64,000 nucleotides of DNA from positions 42,636,770 to 42,700,769 of the forward strand of contig CM067568.1 in assembly GCA_034336665.1 (NCBI GenBank), read 5' to 3'. Both the position numbers and the translations under genes were made by a program. The DNA comes from Luscinia megarhynchos. Its lineage: Eukaryota > Chordata > Aves > Passeriformes > Turdidae. Below are positions 1 through 12,185 of this stretch, one piece after another. Position 1 is the stretch's first letter, and every line of letters begins with the position of its first letter. Under the pieces are notes generated by a model that was not told the DNA's origin, ran no database searches, and worked only from the letters and a program-made list of their open reading frames with translations.

Positions 1-118
1 GGAGCCTTACCTACCTAAATAAATGGAATCACAACACTAAATGGAATGTGAAGAAAATTTTCTTTGATGAATGCAGATTTTGTTCAAAACTGTTGGCTGA
101 TGATCTCAAAGATGCTTC
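1..118. other. Unique AT-rich flank
   Basis: Short AT-rich sequence before the first LTR. No gene, repeat or motif is recognisable. Confidence 0.6.
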
Positions 119-877
119 TGTATTTGTTTGATGTACCAAGGTGTTAGAGTAGGGTCTGGTCTGCAGGGGCAGTCTCTGTGAGAAGGGCCAGGTTCTGCCT
201 TTGTGAGAGACAGGAGCAATGAAAATGTGAGAGAAACAGCGCTGCAGACACCCAGATCAGAGAAGAGGGGAGATAAGGGTATGCTACAGATGTTGGAGCA
301 GAAATTCCCCAGCAGTCCATAGGCTATAGTGAGGCAGGTTGTTTCTGTGCAGCCTGTGGAGAGTCCACACAAGGGAGGTTTTCTGGCTGGAACTGTAGCC
401 CAGGGAGAGAAACCCTTGCAGAAGAAATCTGTTCTTAAAGGAGTGTTCCTCATGGAATGAGCACATGTTGGATTAGGAAAAATATGTGAGGGCAAAAGAG
501 AATCAGACTAGACTGTGATTATGAATTGACTGCAAGCCACCATTCTCATCCTCCCAGGACATTTTCTGATGAAAGAATGGAAGAATCAGGAGTGAAAGTC
601 TAAAGTAGAACCTGGGAAGAAAATAGGATGAGGGAGAAGGTGTATTTTTTTTGTTTTGTTTTCTTTCTCACCATCCTACACCATTTAAATGGCAATAAAT
701 TATTATTTCCCAAGTTGAGTCCATTCTGCTCATGCCAGTAACTGTTGAGTGATATCCCTGCCGTTATCTCAACCACAAGCTTTTCCATCTTGTTTTTCCC
801 CCCCTGTCCTTTGAGGAGGGAGAGTGATAGAGTGGCTGAGTGAGGGTCTGGCAGCCACCCAAGGTTAATCCACCACA
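119..877 (+). mobile_element. Solo ERV LTR, family A, copy 1, internally deleted
   Basis: This is an avian endogenous-retrovirus LTR in sense orientation. It opens with TG at 119 and closes with CA at 877. A polyadenylation signal AATAAA lies at 694-699, followed by the R-U5-like stretch ending in the CACCACA terminus. The flanks gcttc (114-118) and ggttc (878-882) agree at four of five positions, as expected of a decayed 5-bp target duplication. Compared with the other family-A copy (12552-13378, minus), this copy jumps from the opening section (about 119-195) almost directly to the segment around 'gtgagagaaac' (219). The U3 part carrying the 'cctctgtgataa' block and likely promoter is therefore missing. 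Most CpGs are gone, so it is old. No internal retroviral region is adjacent, so it is a solo LTR. Any open frames inside it are incidental. Confidence 0.8.
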
Positions 878-1728
878 GGTTCCACCAAAACCACTGAAGG
901 AAAAGAACTGTGCTGATTTATACTTGCTCCAGTACTGGTACCTTCTCTTCTATTACTATAAAAGAAAATAGTTGTATGTGCAAAATAAGCAAGTATAGTT
1001 CACTTCTGAATGTTGCCATAGATAAGAATGTTTACTTGGCAAGGAAAAGGGACATGGGGAAGAAAACCACGCTGTTAACATAAGTTTTTAGCCAGACATT
1101 TGGAAACTGTTGCTATATTTAGAGGCTAAGATTCCAATATGTTTTACATCAGGGAATTCTACGCTTTTGTCTAATTACTGCTCTGTACAGCATAGCTTAT
1201 ACTGGGCTCCTTGATGTTGAGAACTGATCCTCTTGGGTCTGCAAAGCTAAATTATTTGAATACATTTAACAGCTTTTCCACTACATGAATTTGGGTACTT
1301 TATTTTATTCTTGGACAAATTATATGACGATTTTGTTTAGAATCAAGAAACCCTTGTCTTCCAGGTAAACAAGTAGCTATTTTATTAGAAAACAGCATTT
1401 CATCACATGTCATGATAAATATCTCCTGAAACTTGAATGCAAATTTAAGACTTCCGTCTCAAATGACTGGTACGTATTTTGCAGTTAAAAGAGTACTTTT
1501 CATTTCTATCAAATTAAAAAATATTATTATAAAAAAGATGCTCCTACTGTAAATAAATACAGTCTTTTCAGACAATAAACTTACACAGAAATCTCTGGTT
1601 TTTGAAACAAGGCTTCTGAGCTGATAGATCAATAAGTTAGACTTTTAATGAAATCAGTGTGGACAATAAACAGTGCTATAGACTCATGAAAAAAAGGATA
1701 AAATATTTCCTTTCCTCTGCCCCATAGA

Positions 1729-1756
1729 GGGAAGGGGATAGGATGGGGGGTTGGGG
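1729..1756 (+). other. Putative G-quadruplex
   Basis: Four G-runs of 3, 4, 6 and 4 bases are separated by loops of 2, 7 and 2 bases, which satisfies the usual G3+N1-7 intramolecular quadruplex rule on the plus strand. Folding is an inference. No gene lies nearby to suggest a role. Confidence 0.6.
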
Positions 1757-4573
1757 AGAAGACCCAAACATTCCTACTAGGAAGGGCCCTGGACATATAA
1801 ACTAGCAAGAGAGAATACAAACCAAGCCTAGAACAAGCAGCTGGACTCTTCTGCAGCTGGAATCTGTGGAGAACCTTAAGTCCTCACACTCATGCACATA
1901 TTCTCCATGAAAATGAGTCAGCTTCATAAGAGTGTTGCAGAGGAAAGGGTGGGAAAAGACCTTGAAAGGTCACTAAGGCTTTGTCCCATTTCCACCCCCC
2001 ATTTTTTTTGCAAAACCCAGGGTGACCCCATGAATAGTTTATGCATTGTCTATGCCCAGCCTTCTTCTTCTCCCTCTTTCCCTCTTTCTCTTCCTGTAAA
2101 AGCCTAGCTTATGTTTCACAAGAAAGTTGACACCAATACAGAGGACACACTGGCAACACTTACCTGCTCTAAGCACCTAATATTGTGACATTGCTGTAGG
2201 AAGTAATTGTAAAGCTGTGTGCTGCTGGGAACTTTTCAACAATAACACTGGGGAGAACATAAAAAAAGAGCAGGGACACAGTTTCATAGATGAAGACAAT
2301 GAGAACCCCCTCAATTGTTTACATTTTGCATTAAAATGTCAGCAGATTTTCAATGCAAATGTCAGGCATTTAAATAGCACAAAACATTTTTTGTTCTGAT
2401 GACTGGGTTTAAGTGTTTGACATAGATTTGACCATAGCAGGACCTGGAAGGGCCTCACAGGTCTCATGTAAGTAACAAAAAAAACCAAACAAACTAAAAA
2501 GAAAAAGTGTGATTTTGCAAGGCTCATTCAGTTGAATACTACTTTATCCATTGTGATAAAATTTATAGTTAACAAAAACAAAATTTGATAAGAATTTATT
2601 TTGTTTAACATCCCGGAAACAAAATGACTGGGTTGTCTCCCATTTCTGTCTCTGATTTTACATTCTGCCTGAATGATTTGGGCATTCACCTGGAAGAAGG
2701 CATAAGCCTGCTGGGAAACCTGCACTGGTGTAAATGAACTTTTTCATAAAATTTGAAAAAATTTCAATTATGGGAAGCAAATAAGCACTACCCACAAATA
2801 GTCTGAAGTTATAGTTAGTTCCTATTGTTGAAATGTCTCCATTTAATATGTTTTAATATGAGCTGGGTAGGTACTGAAATTACATTCTCCCAGTTTTCTT
2901 TTTAATATGATGGTAACTGTTGATCTGTGCAGAGCAGTGGGGGTTTTCAACCTGCAAAACCTGCTCCAGTTGTTTTTTGAAAGGACTGATAACTGTAAGG
3001 CTTTTGAAAAATTGCTTAGGTGACGCTCTGGAAAGAGGGAATCAGAGTCAGGTGTGTTCTGAGAAGAGTCCCAAGAGCTCACCTACACCACACATCACCA
3101 CACTCAACCTGGAGCAGTGCAGCTGTGTAAACTGAGAACCGAGCTAATGAACTGGCATGTTTGTACTGCTGCCCTGAGCCAAATGATTATCTTTCAGTGG
3201 GGCATCACTTCACTGTGTGAGAAAAGCCCAGCTTCCTCAAAGCTCCTTCACTGATCCTGGCAGAGCCCAGTGCTCCACAGCACGTCCTGGGACAGCACTG
3301 CCCTGCCACGCCAGCTGCCTCTGCACAGCCTCCTTGCTCTGCTGGCTTTTGTGACTCACACATCACGTGGAACAGCTAAAATCCCTAAGCTGTTACAGCA
3401 CATATTTCCAGTTTTCCAAGATCTGATGCTTTCAAAATGAGCACTTCTGTGATCTACTATTGTCATTTTAATCCAAGAATGAGCCAGACGACTGCTGTGG
3501 GTGCTGCTTTCAGAAGACAAAGTGAATGCTATTTACATATGTAGCAAGGATTGTTGCATCCCTTGAAGATGGAAAATGATATATTAGCATGTTCAGACTA
3601 AAGTTAAATCATGATCTCTCTCAAGTTTGTTATAAAATTAAGAATTACTTGGTCAAATTCACCTAGTGACAGTAATTGTAATACACAAAACCATACCCTG
3701 TAAGAATTAAAGGTTGCTTTTTTTTCAGCAATTAATTGAAGCTTCTCAAAGCAAAGTATTCTAGAAGTTTTCTAACATTAGGGGACTTTGGTGTCTTTGT
3801 GTTCTTTTTTTTTGTTTCTGGACAATGTTTTGGTAATTAAATAGGTACGGTTTACCTTATTTATGAAAATGTACATATGTCTGCTAAATTCTCAATACAT
3901 CTGCTCAATGATTGAATTTATCATATTCACTCAAGATGACACAATATATACAGGAAATATATAAATTCCCCAGAAAAAAAAGAGATTCTAAACAGCAGGT
4001 CACAGTCTTGTCAATCATAGTAAAAAAAGTTTAAATTCTATGAAGTTATTACTGAACTCAGATATTATATTATGTATTTTAAAATGTAAATCTAAACATG
4101 GAAGTTATGAAAAAACTTATAAAAATAATTTCTTCCATAAAGAAACAACATTGTGAACAGTAAATTAGGCTAATAAATTAATAGTAAATGAGGCTAATGA
4201 AATTAATTTAATATAAATTAAACATATCAAAATCTTGAGTGACAAAAAAAAGAAAGAATGCATTTTCTATAAAGAGACAATACTAAGTAAGTAAGTAAGT
4301 ATGATGGAGAGCTTTCCCAAAGAGAGTATGGTGTAATGTCAAACAAAATAATTCAAGGTTTTGAGCCAAAGCAATATTCAAAGATTCATATGGAAATGTG
4401 AGAGATTTTTTAAATTATTATAGAAAAATCTAGATGGCATAATTCTCCTGTGCTTCAACTAGAACGCTTTTAAAGTCAGTGAACCTTGTATCATTTACTT
4501 TGAAGATCTGTTCTTGCCAAACAAAAAGTGAAAAACGTTGTCACATGCTCTACAGAAGAGGCACTTTGGTCAA

Positions 4574-4590
4574 TTTTTTTTTTTTTTTTT
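4574..4590. repeat. Poly(T) tract
   Basis: Homopolymer of 17 T. No adjacent retroposed sequence is recognisable, so it is a plain mononucleotide microsatellite. Confidence 0.85.
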
Positions 4591-5361
4591 AAGTTTGTCA
4601 ATCTGAGTTTTTTTCATATTGTTGAATATTTGTCTAAACTAACTGTAAATATTACATATAATTATGTTGCTTGTGGTTTTCTTATTAGAAAGTGTAAGAA
4701 AATCTGAGCATTAGAAGTAATATATTCTTCAAAGATCCCCTTTCAAGAGTCCAAGTCAAATTAGGCAGCAAAAATTTAAGAATTTTGGCTTGAAATGAAT
4801 TTGAAACTGTATCTTTTAAATCACTGCTCTTTGAGTTATTTATCTATCTTTATCATGGGTGTGGGAACTCTCATTGCCTGAGCTCCATTTTTAATTCCCC
4901 AGGTGAATATTATGCCTTCAAAATACAGTCGATGAACATATTTTTTTGGCTAAGTGTGCTCATGTTGATCTGCCAAATGGCCTGATGCCTGCTAACATAT
5001 TGGTCAGACACATGTCTTTGGGTGTAGGTGCCAAGAAAATTTCTCACACTTGCAGGCCATATCTCCTAAAGGAAGTAGCTCTGAGAAGTTATCACTACAT
5101 ATGCCTCTGCCTTTCAGCTTTGCCACACGTATTTAGGTGAGCTACCCCAGCAGCAAGCAAAGCCCAACAGCAGGGAAAGCAGCGCGTTTGCTGATGCTCG
5201 CGAACTTTCAAACTGTAAATAGGAATAACTTCCTTCCTTGGCCATTGCAGGTGCAATTGCAGTGCTGGGGCCGGGGGATGCAGCAGCTGGGAGCAGAGCG
5301 TGGGGCTGGGCTGGCTGGGCACCTCAGCAGGTGGCAGAGCTCCTCTCCTGCCCTGGGCTCC

Positions 5362-6101
5362 TGTCACGGTCCGCCTAGTTAGAGTGGGGGTCGTGAAGGT
5401 TCTTTTAAGAATCTCAGGGTGCAAAAGACACACAAAGGGACAAAACCGGTTACTCTTGCAACAAATGCACTTTATTTTGTGTCAACCAAATGCGATAGTG
5501 GGACAAAGAGAAAGAGAGAGAGACAGAAAGAGGGAGAGAGAAAAGGGGGTTGGGATTATAGCTACCAAGACGGGCAGACGATCCTCGTGGAACCAGCCAA
5601 TAGATGTCCATTGCCGTCTGGGGGGATCCCAAGGGGTCCTTTTTTCGAGGATGCCTTTATAGTCTTTTCCAAAGCGAGTGGCTTCTGGCCAAAAGGTGGG
5701 AAGGCTTGTGGACCATTGTTCGTGGCCAAAGCGAGTGGCCTTTAGCCAGAAGGTGGGAGAGCTTGTGGACCATTGTATGTGGAGATCGTTGCTCCAAGAA
5801 ACAGGTGGAAACTGGTCGCTACAGCAAGCGGCCTGCTCGAGAGCAGCGCACCACGGCAAGCTCCAGGCACACCAACAGTCCTTGTGACCAGTCCCTTGTT
5901 CTCACACCTGTGGGAGCCTTGTTGGGCAAACCAGTCTTATGAGAGACCAGCCCTGGTCCAATGAGCACCACCTGGAACAGTCACTTGGCATTCCTCCCAT
6001 CCCTGGCCAGCGCCTTTACGCTGCAGTTGGAGGGGTCTTCTTAGACCTCAGGCGAAGGTCATTGGGCAGAACAAACGAGAGGCTTTAGACAGACTCTTAC
6101 A
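5362..6101 (-). mobile_element. Young-looking solo ERV LTR, family B, complete with TSD
   Basis: A complete 740-bp LTR read on the minus strand, beginning TGTAAGAG and ending GTGACA, so the ends are TGT...ACA. It is flanked by a perfect 5-bp target duplication, gctcc, at 5357-5361 and 6102-6106. On the minus strand the TATA box (actataaagg) is at 5654-5663 and the polyadenylation signal AATAAA at 5471-5476. A pyrimidine-rich leader (5500-5550) lies between them. This gives U3 of about 5655-6101, R of about 5455-5628 and U5 of about 5362-5455. Many CpGs remain, unlike the flanks and the other LTRs here, which argues for recent insertion. U3 contains a 57-bp direct duplication (5671-5784). No internal gag-pol-env sequence is present, so it arose by LTR-LTR recombination. 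Open frames inside it on either strand are not genes. The duplication length does not match the 6 bp common for alpha/beta-like retroviruses, so I leave the class open. Confidence 0.88.
5671..5784 (-). repeat. 57-bp direct duplication within family-B LTR U3
   Basis: Units 5671-5727 and 5728-5784 start with the same aaagcgagtgg and agree at about 47 of 57 positions by eye. The repeat lies just upstream of the TATA box in LTR sense, where retroviral enhancer repeats normally sit. That it is an enhancer duplication is an inference from position only. Confidence 0.85.
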
Positions 6102-7555
6102 GCTCCCCAGCAGCCCTTCCCCTCTCCTCCCCAGGAGGACAGCACTCTGAGGAGATGGCAGGATCCTAATTATCCAGGAGATAAGAGTGCATGTGTTGCT
6201 GTTTTACGGTGGGTGAAAAACAAACAAACAAACACACAAGAGCACCTGTGAAATTTAAGCTACTGCAAAATGATTGAAGTCGTAGCCAATGGTGAAAGAA
6301 GTTAATTAAGCAGGCAGTGCAAGTCTTTTAATCACATTCTGATTGAAGATGAAACCTTTTCATGTGTCTAGAGAACAGGACTTCTGAGTTTTTCAGAGCA
6401 AATACGTTCACAGAAAACATGCTGTATGATATCAAATAAGGCTGCCCTTTTGATTCATATATAGACAGTCTAAATATCTTGGTTTGCTGAAGCTACATTT
6501 TTTATTTGTATTATTTTTGAATGAAAAAAATCAAATTCCAAATTTTAAAAATTATGTTCTGAACTAATGTAGTTCCAATGTTTTTAATCAAGAAAAATAG
6601 CTATACGTTTATTCAAATAAATAGTAAGAAGCAATTCTAATACAGACCAGGAATCTCTGTCAGGGAAGACCAAGTTATTTGTAAAGACAACAGGATCGAA
6701 AACCAGTAAGGTAGAATTGGAAACAAAATTGTTCCTGGAAAAAAATCACCACAGGAAAAAACAAGAACAAAAAACCCCACAGAAATTAGGGCAACTCCTT
6801 CTACTTCGAAGAGAGCTTTCACATATGTAAGCAATTTTTTGTCAATTTCCTTTTTAGAATTTCTAAAATGCCAGGGTATAACATACCAGGGATTGCAAGT
6901 AAAAGTTAAGTAAAAATGAGAATTAACAGTCCTTTTGGCTTTGAATAGAGTTACAAATACCAAAAATTCTCATGAGAAACCTTTTTACTTCTGAAACTGC
7001 CAGTCAGGTTTTATTTTTGAATAGCTAATATTTGTGTAAGCATTAAAAAATGCATGATTGATCTGATTTGAACCTTTTGAGATTTATCCTTCACTAGCAT
7101 GAACTGATTTTAATCAGAGTAGTTCCTCAAGTGCAAAAAGGAGTAATGTGTCAATATATATTTCACTGAAATCAGGAAGAAAGAACTGTTTAAACATTAA
7201 AATATAAGTATGGAAGCAAAATAAGTGTGGGTAGAAATATTGGAATGGCAAAAAAAATAATTTCATTTTCTATACTGCTTGAGTATAAGTAAATTATACG
7301 AAATACAGAATTTTACATAGGTTGTAAAGTGGCAAAATGTCCCATTTTTCCAGAAGAAACACCAAAACCTAAGCATTCTGTAGCTGAAACTAAACAGTAT
7401 GCCAGTCCACAGTATAAAAACTGGGACTACAATACATCAAAATAAACACAAATAAAAATTCACCAATTTTTGCATAGCAGCATTCAAAACAGATTCCTGA
7501 GAACAGCCTAAACTGCACCCTGAGGAATGAAATAGGGAGAAAATAGTGGCTGAGT

Positions 7556-7580
7556 CCCCTTCCCCACCACCCTGATCCCC
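7556..7580 (-). other. Putative G-quadruplex (minus strand)
   Basis: Plus-strand C-runs of 4, 4, 3 and 4 are separated by 2, 4 and 4 bases, so the minus strand meets the G3+N1-7 rule. Folding is inferred. Confidence 0.55.
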
Positions 7581-7999
7581 ACTGCCCTAAAGATTTAAGA
7601 ATTTCAGTTTCAGTTTCTAAAAAAGTCTTTTGATCACCTGTGTCAAAATTACCAATTGAAATGTCTCTGCATAATGAGGTACTTGTCAGATGAAATACAG
7701 GAATAAATACAAATTAAAAGGGCCTTTGTACTTGTGCAAAGACCAAAGCAGAATCTGAACAGACATTTGGTTGTGAAAGTTGATTTGAAGATTTGTGGCA
7801 TTATCTACTTTCTAATATCATTTGTGGAATAGGATAAGATGGAAATATAGTAGTAATTAGCTAATTAGAACACATGGTGTGTGGGCTTGTTGAGAAGGCA
7901 GCAACACTGTCTAGCAGAGAGAGTCTAAAAAAGTGCCTGACTAACTATGGTAAGCTAATTGCCTGTGGGGTCAGCAGAGGATTCACCACCTCACACACA

Positions 8000-8023
8000 C
8001 CCAGCCCTCCCCACTCCACCCCC
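8000..8023 (-). other. Putative G-quadruplex (minus strand)
   Basis: Plus-strand C-runs of 3, 3, 4 and 5 are separated by 2, 1 and 6 bases, giving a minus-strand G3+N1-7 match. It lies 420 bases from the previous one on the same strand. Confidence 0.55.
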
Positions 8024-9519
8024 TGAAACAGCTGGTAAGATTTCTCTTGTTTTGGCTTTCCTTTCCTTTGTTTTCATCCCCACCCTAAATGTGGAGCACC
8101 AGAGAGATCTAAAAACTTTGCCAAAAGACAAGAACCTCATGCTCTAGTTATCTGGTTACTTATGATAATATTCTCTGCACAGAGCCTTGAAATCAGAGGA
8201 TGCAGCTCCAGAAACGTTTTGAGGAGGTTTGAGGGACATAAAGCTCCTCTTTAAAGGGATCTAGAGGGCAAGGTGATGGAAAACCCTCAGGAGCCTCTCT
8301 GCTAAATCCAGCTCTGTAAGAAAAGTGCTCATGGCTGTTTTCACATAATTGCTAAGTTTGGAGGAAGATGAAACAAAAAGGGATAAAGGAAAGGAGTCAG
8401 ATGTGATCTAATGTCACTGAATTAATGTGGAGCAAAAAATCAAGAAAGAGCTGGCAATGCACAAAGCATTTCTATTTCAGGTCCTGATATCCTTTTCCAA
8501 AGAAATTGCTCATCTTTTAAAACTATAGACCTCTTAAATTAGCAAATGTTGTTATTTTGAATGGCAGTTCAGTGCTTGGGTAAATGCCTAAAATATATCA
8601 AGACAAACTGGCAATTGCTGGCCTTTTTAATTTCATTTTCTGGAAAGAGTTAAAGTATTTCAGTTATGACAGGTCCTTTACTGAGCCTGTGGCTCTGGAA
8701 GCAGAGAGCTAACACAATGTGGAGATTTCAACTACAGTACAATCAATGAATATCAATAAAGTACACCTTACCTTGATCAAGAATCATATAGTTCTGAAAC
8801 AAAAAATAGTTTGTTCCTGGATCTTGCCTGTCTTCTCAGTTTAAAAATGTCTTTATTAGTATGCCAACATTAAAATATACCCTAACTAAGGCCTTTAAAT
8901 CAAACTTCATTTTGTTTTTAAATTATTCTGTAAGACCCTATCTGTCATTCACTGATGAGTTGAATGCTCTAACAGCCACAAGAGCTCAGATTAGCAGGCT
9001 GATATATCAGGCGATGAGCTGATATTAAAAAAAACCCCACACCCTAAAAAGTCATAAAATCAATACAAAAAGCCTATCTTTCTTCTTTTCTTCTTATAAA
9101 ACATCTCAAATTTCTATCTTATTCCCCTGAAGCTCTATATAGCTATATATATTCTGATTTATTATATATATTTATAAATAGTCTCAGAAATATACATTTT
9201 GTTTAAAATCACCCTGGAAACTAGTGTTGTAACAATGTTGGTCATCCTTAATATTGATGAAAGTTCTTGAATGGAAAAATCTTATTCCAATTAAATGCTT
9301 CTAAGGGAATTAAATAGTTGTCTAAACACTCCTTGAAAGGCACATGTGTAAATTGAGTAAGTACTTACTGTGCTCTGAAAAGTCTTTGGGCTGTGAAGTT
9401 CTCAGTATGTGTATGCAAGAAGAGAAATAACTCTTCCAAAAAACTGTTACTGAAAATAGTTTGCTACTATGAAGAGAAAACAGCTTCAGGTAGAGCCACT
9501 GTCTATAAAGAAACATTTC

Positions 9520-9570
9520 AATAATAATAATATTGATTATAATAATAGTAATGATTATAATAATAATAAA
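9520..9570. repeat. Imperfect (AAT)n/(ATT)n microsatellite
   Basis: Runs of aat are interrupted by single substitutions (attg, agt, gat). It accounts for the Asn- and Ile-rich open frames seen on the two strands here. Confidence 0.85.
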
Positions 9571-12185
9571 CAGCTTACACATACCTGCTGGAAGTGTAGA
9601 AAGGGGAAAAATATGAGAAGGTGTTCTTGTTTGAAAATAGGATCATGTTGTCAAAAATACTATTTAATCAAACAGAAATATCTTAAGTCTCTTTTAGACA
9701 GTAGCTTTATAACTAAATACTCCTTCAAAATATTCTTGCCAAGGGAATTTTCTTCCTTTTTAAACCACACTGGATGTCTTATTAAACAGCTTCTCTATTT
9801 GAGAGGCATCACAATATTTCCAAAATATGCTTCTTTGTAGTCTCCTTTAATAGTTTACATTTTCTTTGGGTATTTTATGCAAGTTTCTTTGCATGCATCT
9901 ATCCAAATATTTTTTTAATTTTACAACCCTAAACATATTATTATGACCAATTTAGGTTTTTTATATTACCCTTTTAGAAACTAGACTAAACATGCATCTA
10001 GGTGTAAGTACAGAAGAAACCCTAAATCCCTCTGCAGGTTCAGCATTTTGGGAGCTATTTGCTTGTTTCCCAGTTCAACCAAAAGAACTCAAACCACTGT
10101 GTTTTCTGGCCACCATCCCATTCTGAAGCTTTTTAATCTGTAAACAACAGGCAACAGGAAACAAAGCAACCATTCTGTTTTCATGTTGTTCTCTTCCTCA
10201 TCACTCACACTGGCTCCTGCCCAGGCCTGGGCATAGCTGGGCTCAGCAGTTGGACTTCCCTGAAATAGCTGCACTAGCTTGTGTTCAGTGCAATTCAGTG
10301 GCTTTCAGGGGGAGCTTCCATCTCCTTCAAGTTGATGAGCTCACCTAAGCCAGGCTGTACATAATTAACTCCTGTATGGTACTTACTGTCTGAGCCGCCT
10401 CTAAGTCATCAGTGCTAATTAATCTCTTGAACTCTGGACATTTGCTTGGCTCAGGGACTCATTCTCTGAGAAAGCTCATGGGAAATGGCTGCTGTACAGC
10501 TTTTGCATGTTTTCAAAACAGCCCAGAGGCCTGAAAAACCTCATAACATGCAACCATATGCCATGATGTTTAAAAATGTTTCCAGCATTTAATACCTGTA
10601 CATTTTTAATCATATGTTCAATACTGGCCTCACAAAGTGATATTAAAAAAAAAATAAAAATGAACTATCAGATGACAAAAATATAGGAATGAAAATAACC
10701 ATGTAAAAAAATATCTGTGGCTGGAGAAAAAGTGAAATGAACAAAATTTAAAGAATAGTACACGTCTGGATCTCTTTGTTCCTTTCCTTTTGAAGTCAGC
10801 ATGTGACATATGCATGAAAGAACTGTTCAGTTGCATTTTTTGGGAAATCAAATTAAACAAATTCCTCACTGCTAAGGAAAATATTATGAACATGAACGGG
10901 CTTAATGTCTCTTTTTATTTAGCAAAGTGGGAAATTATCATGCTTTTTTCTGGCTTTTTATGACTTGTAGGAGATAAAAACCTCTTTGTCCTCTCACCCC
11001 TGGCTTTGAATATTTCATTATACATGAGTTTACTTACATAGTCCATTTAACAGGTCATCAATTTTCGATTTTTAGCATTATTAGATACAATTAATTGACA
11101 TTATTATTTTGTTATTTTTATATTTTATAGATTCAGATTTTCAAGTTCCTCATGTTCTTGCTAAGAGACTCCTGTTTTAACTTCTTATTCACCAGCCCAT
11201 GCACTGTGTCCCATTATCTTAATGAATTCTGCAGAGCTGTCAAATTCAACACAACACTTCAACCCCAAACACTTCCACCTGTGCTAGTCACAACATGAGC
11301 ACTGCTCCATCGAGCAGACTCACTCTGCAAAGCACTGCCATAACCCACCTTTCAAAACTTGACCTTTCAAAACAGAGTACAGGATTTTAAAAGGCTTTAA
11401 GATCAACTTATAGACTTCATGGATATCCCAGGAAAAAAGCAAACACAAACAAAAACCAAAAACACCCCATCAAAACAAAATAAATTTGAGAGGTTTACAC
11501 TTCGGAAGGATAACAGTTCTTTGAAAAAAAAAGATATTTGACATGGTTCTCGTGTGGAAGAATCAGAGATGTTTCTTTTAAAAAGTGATCATTTTCACAA
11601 CTGCGTTAATTTAATATTGCTTGTTGATATTTTCCATTTTTGTATCTCATTTCCCTGCTTTATTTTATCTATGCTTCCATAGTATTTATTACTAACTTTT
11701 TAATGTTTTCTTCCTCATATTCTTGTCATTTTTATCATGTGTTAAATAACAAATGTTGAAAGTTTTTTTCAAATTTTAAATCTAGAACAAAAAAAAATCC
11801 CCAGGAAATTGTTTGCTGATTATTGTTGTTATTAACATTAGCCTCAGAATTCCCTTTTCAATTTTTTCTTGATTCATCCTTGCTACCTCTGATTATGATT
11901 CGTACACAAACGTATTTAGCAAACTGAAATGTTTAATATTACATATAATTCACACAAATGTGATATATTATTTACTAACCATCAAATTGAGATATAGAAA
12001 AAATGAAACATTTTTTATTTACGGTCAGTTACAAGACTTAAAACTAAATAGAAAACTAAACAGAAGTTTTTTTTTAAATAAATTCATAAAGCTAGTAATG
12101 ACAGCAGAGCAGTATTAAATATACGACTCAAAGTTTTTACTAGATTAATAAAGTTAATAAAAAGCCATCCATAATACAGATGGAA

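Larger units (their letters stand above)
878..5361. other. Unique non-coding DNA, 4.5 kb
   Basis: No gene or interspersed repeat is recognisable. The block holds a G-run cluster (1729-1756, listed separately), a GC-richer patch at about 3215-3370, a short (TAAG)n run near 4283-4300, a run of 17 T at 4574-4590, and a GC-rich patch from about 5130 up to the LTR insertion. Open frames here stay under about 115 codons, lack recognisable domains and overlap one another on both strands, which fits chance. Confidence 0.6.
6102..12185. other. Unique non-coding DNA, 6 kb
   Basis: No gene is recognisable. The first 70 bases continue the GC-rich patch split by the family-B LTR. A (CAAA)n run lies near 6217-6235. 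Two C-rich stretches could form quadruplexes on the minus strand (7556-7580 and 8000-8023). An imperfect AAT/ATT array lies at 9520-9570, and TA-rich DNA at 9130-9180. About 10320-10520 is less AT-biased and holds two TAATTA cores; it is noted as a candidate conserved element. Confidence 0.6.

Noticed and set aside
5095..5433. 112-codon minus-strand frame in the GC-rich patch
   Set aside because: It runs from unique DNA into the young LTR end, so it cannot be an old gene; no domain is recognisable.
5300..5964. Cluster of overlapping open frames of up to 125 codons on both strands
   Set aside because: They lie inside the family-B LTR, where GC-rich composition lengthens frames; no known LTR-encoded protein is recognisable.
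9469..9840. 123-codon frame rich in Asn
   Set aside because: Much of its 5' part is the AAT microsatellite and the rest has no recognisable domain.
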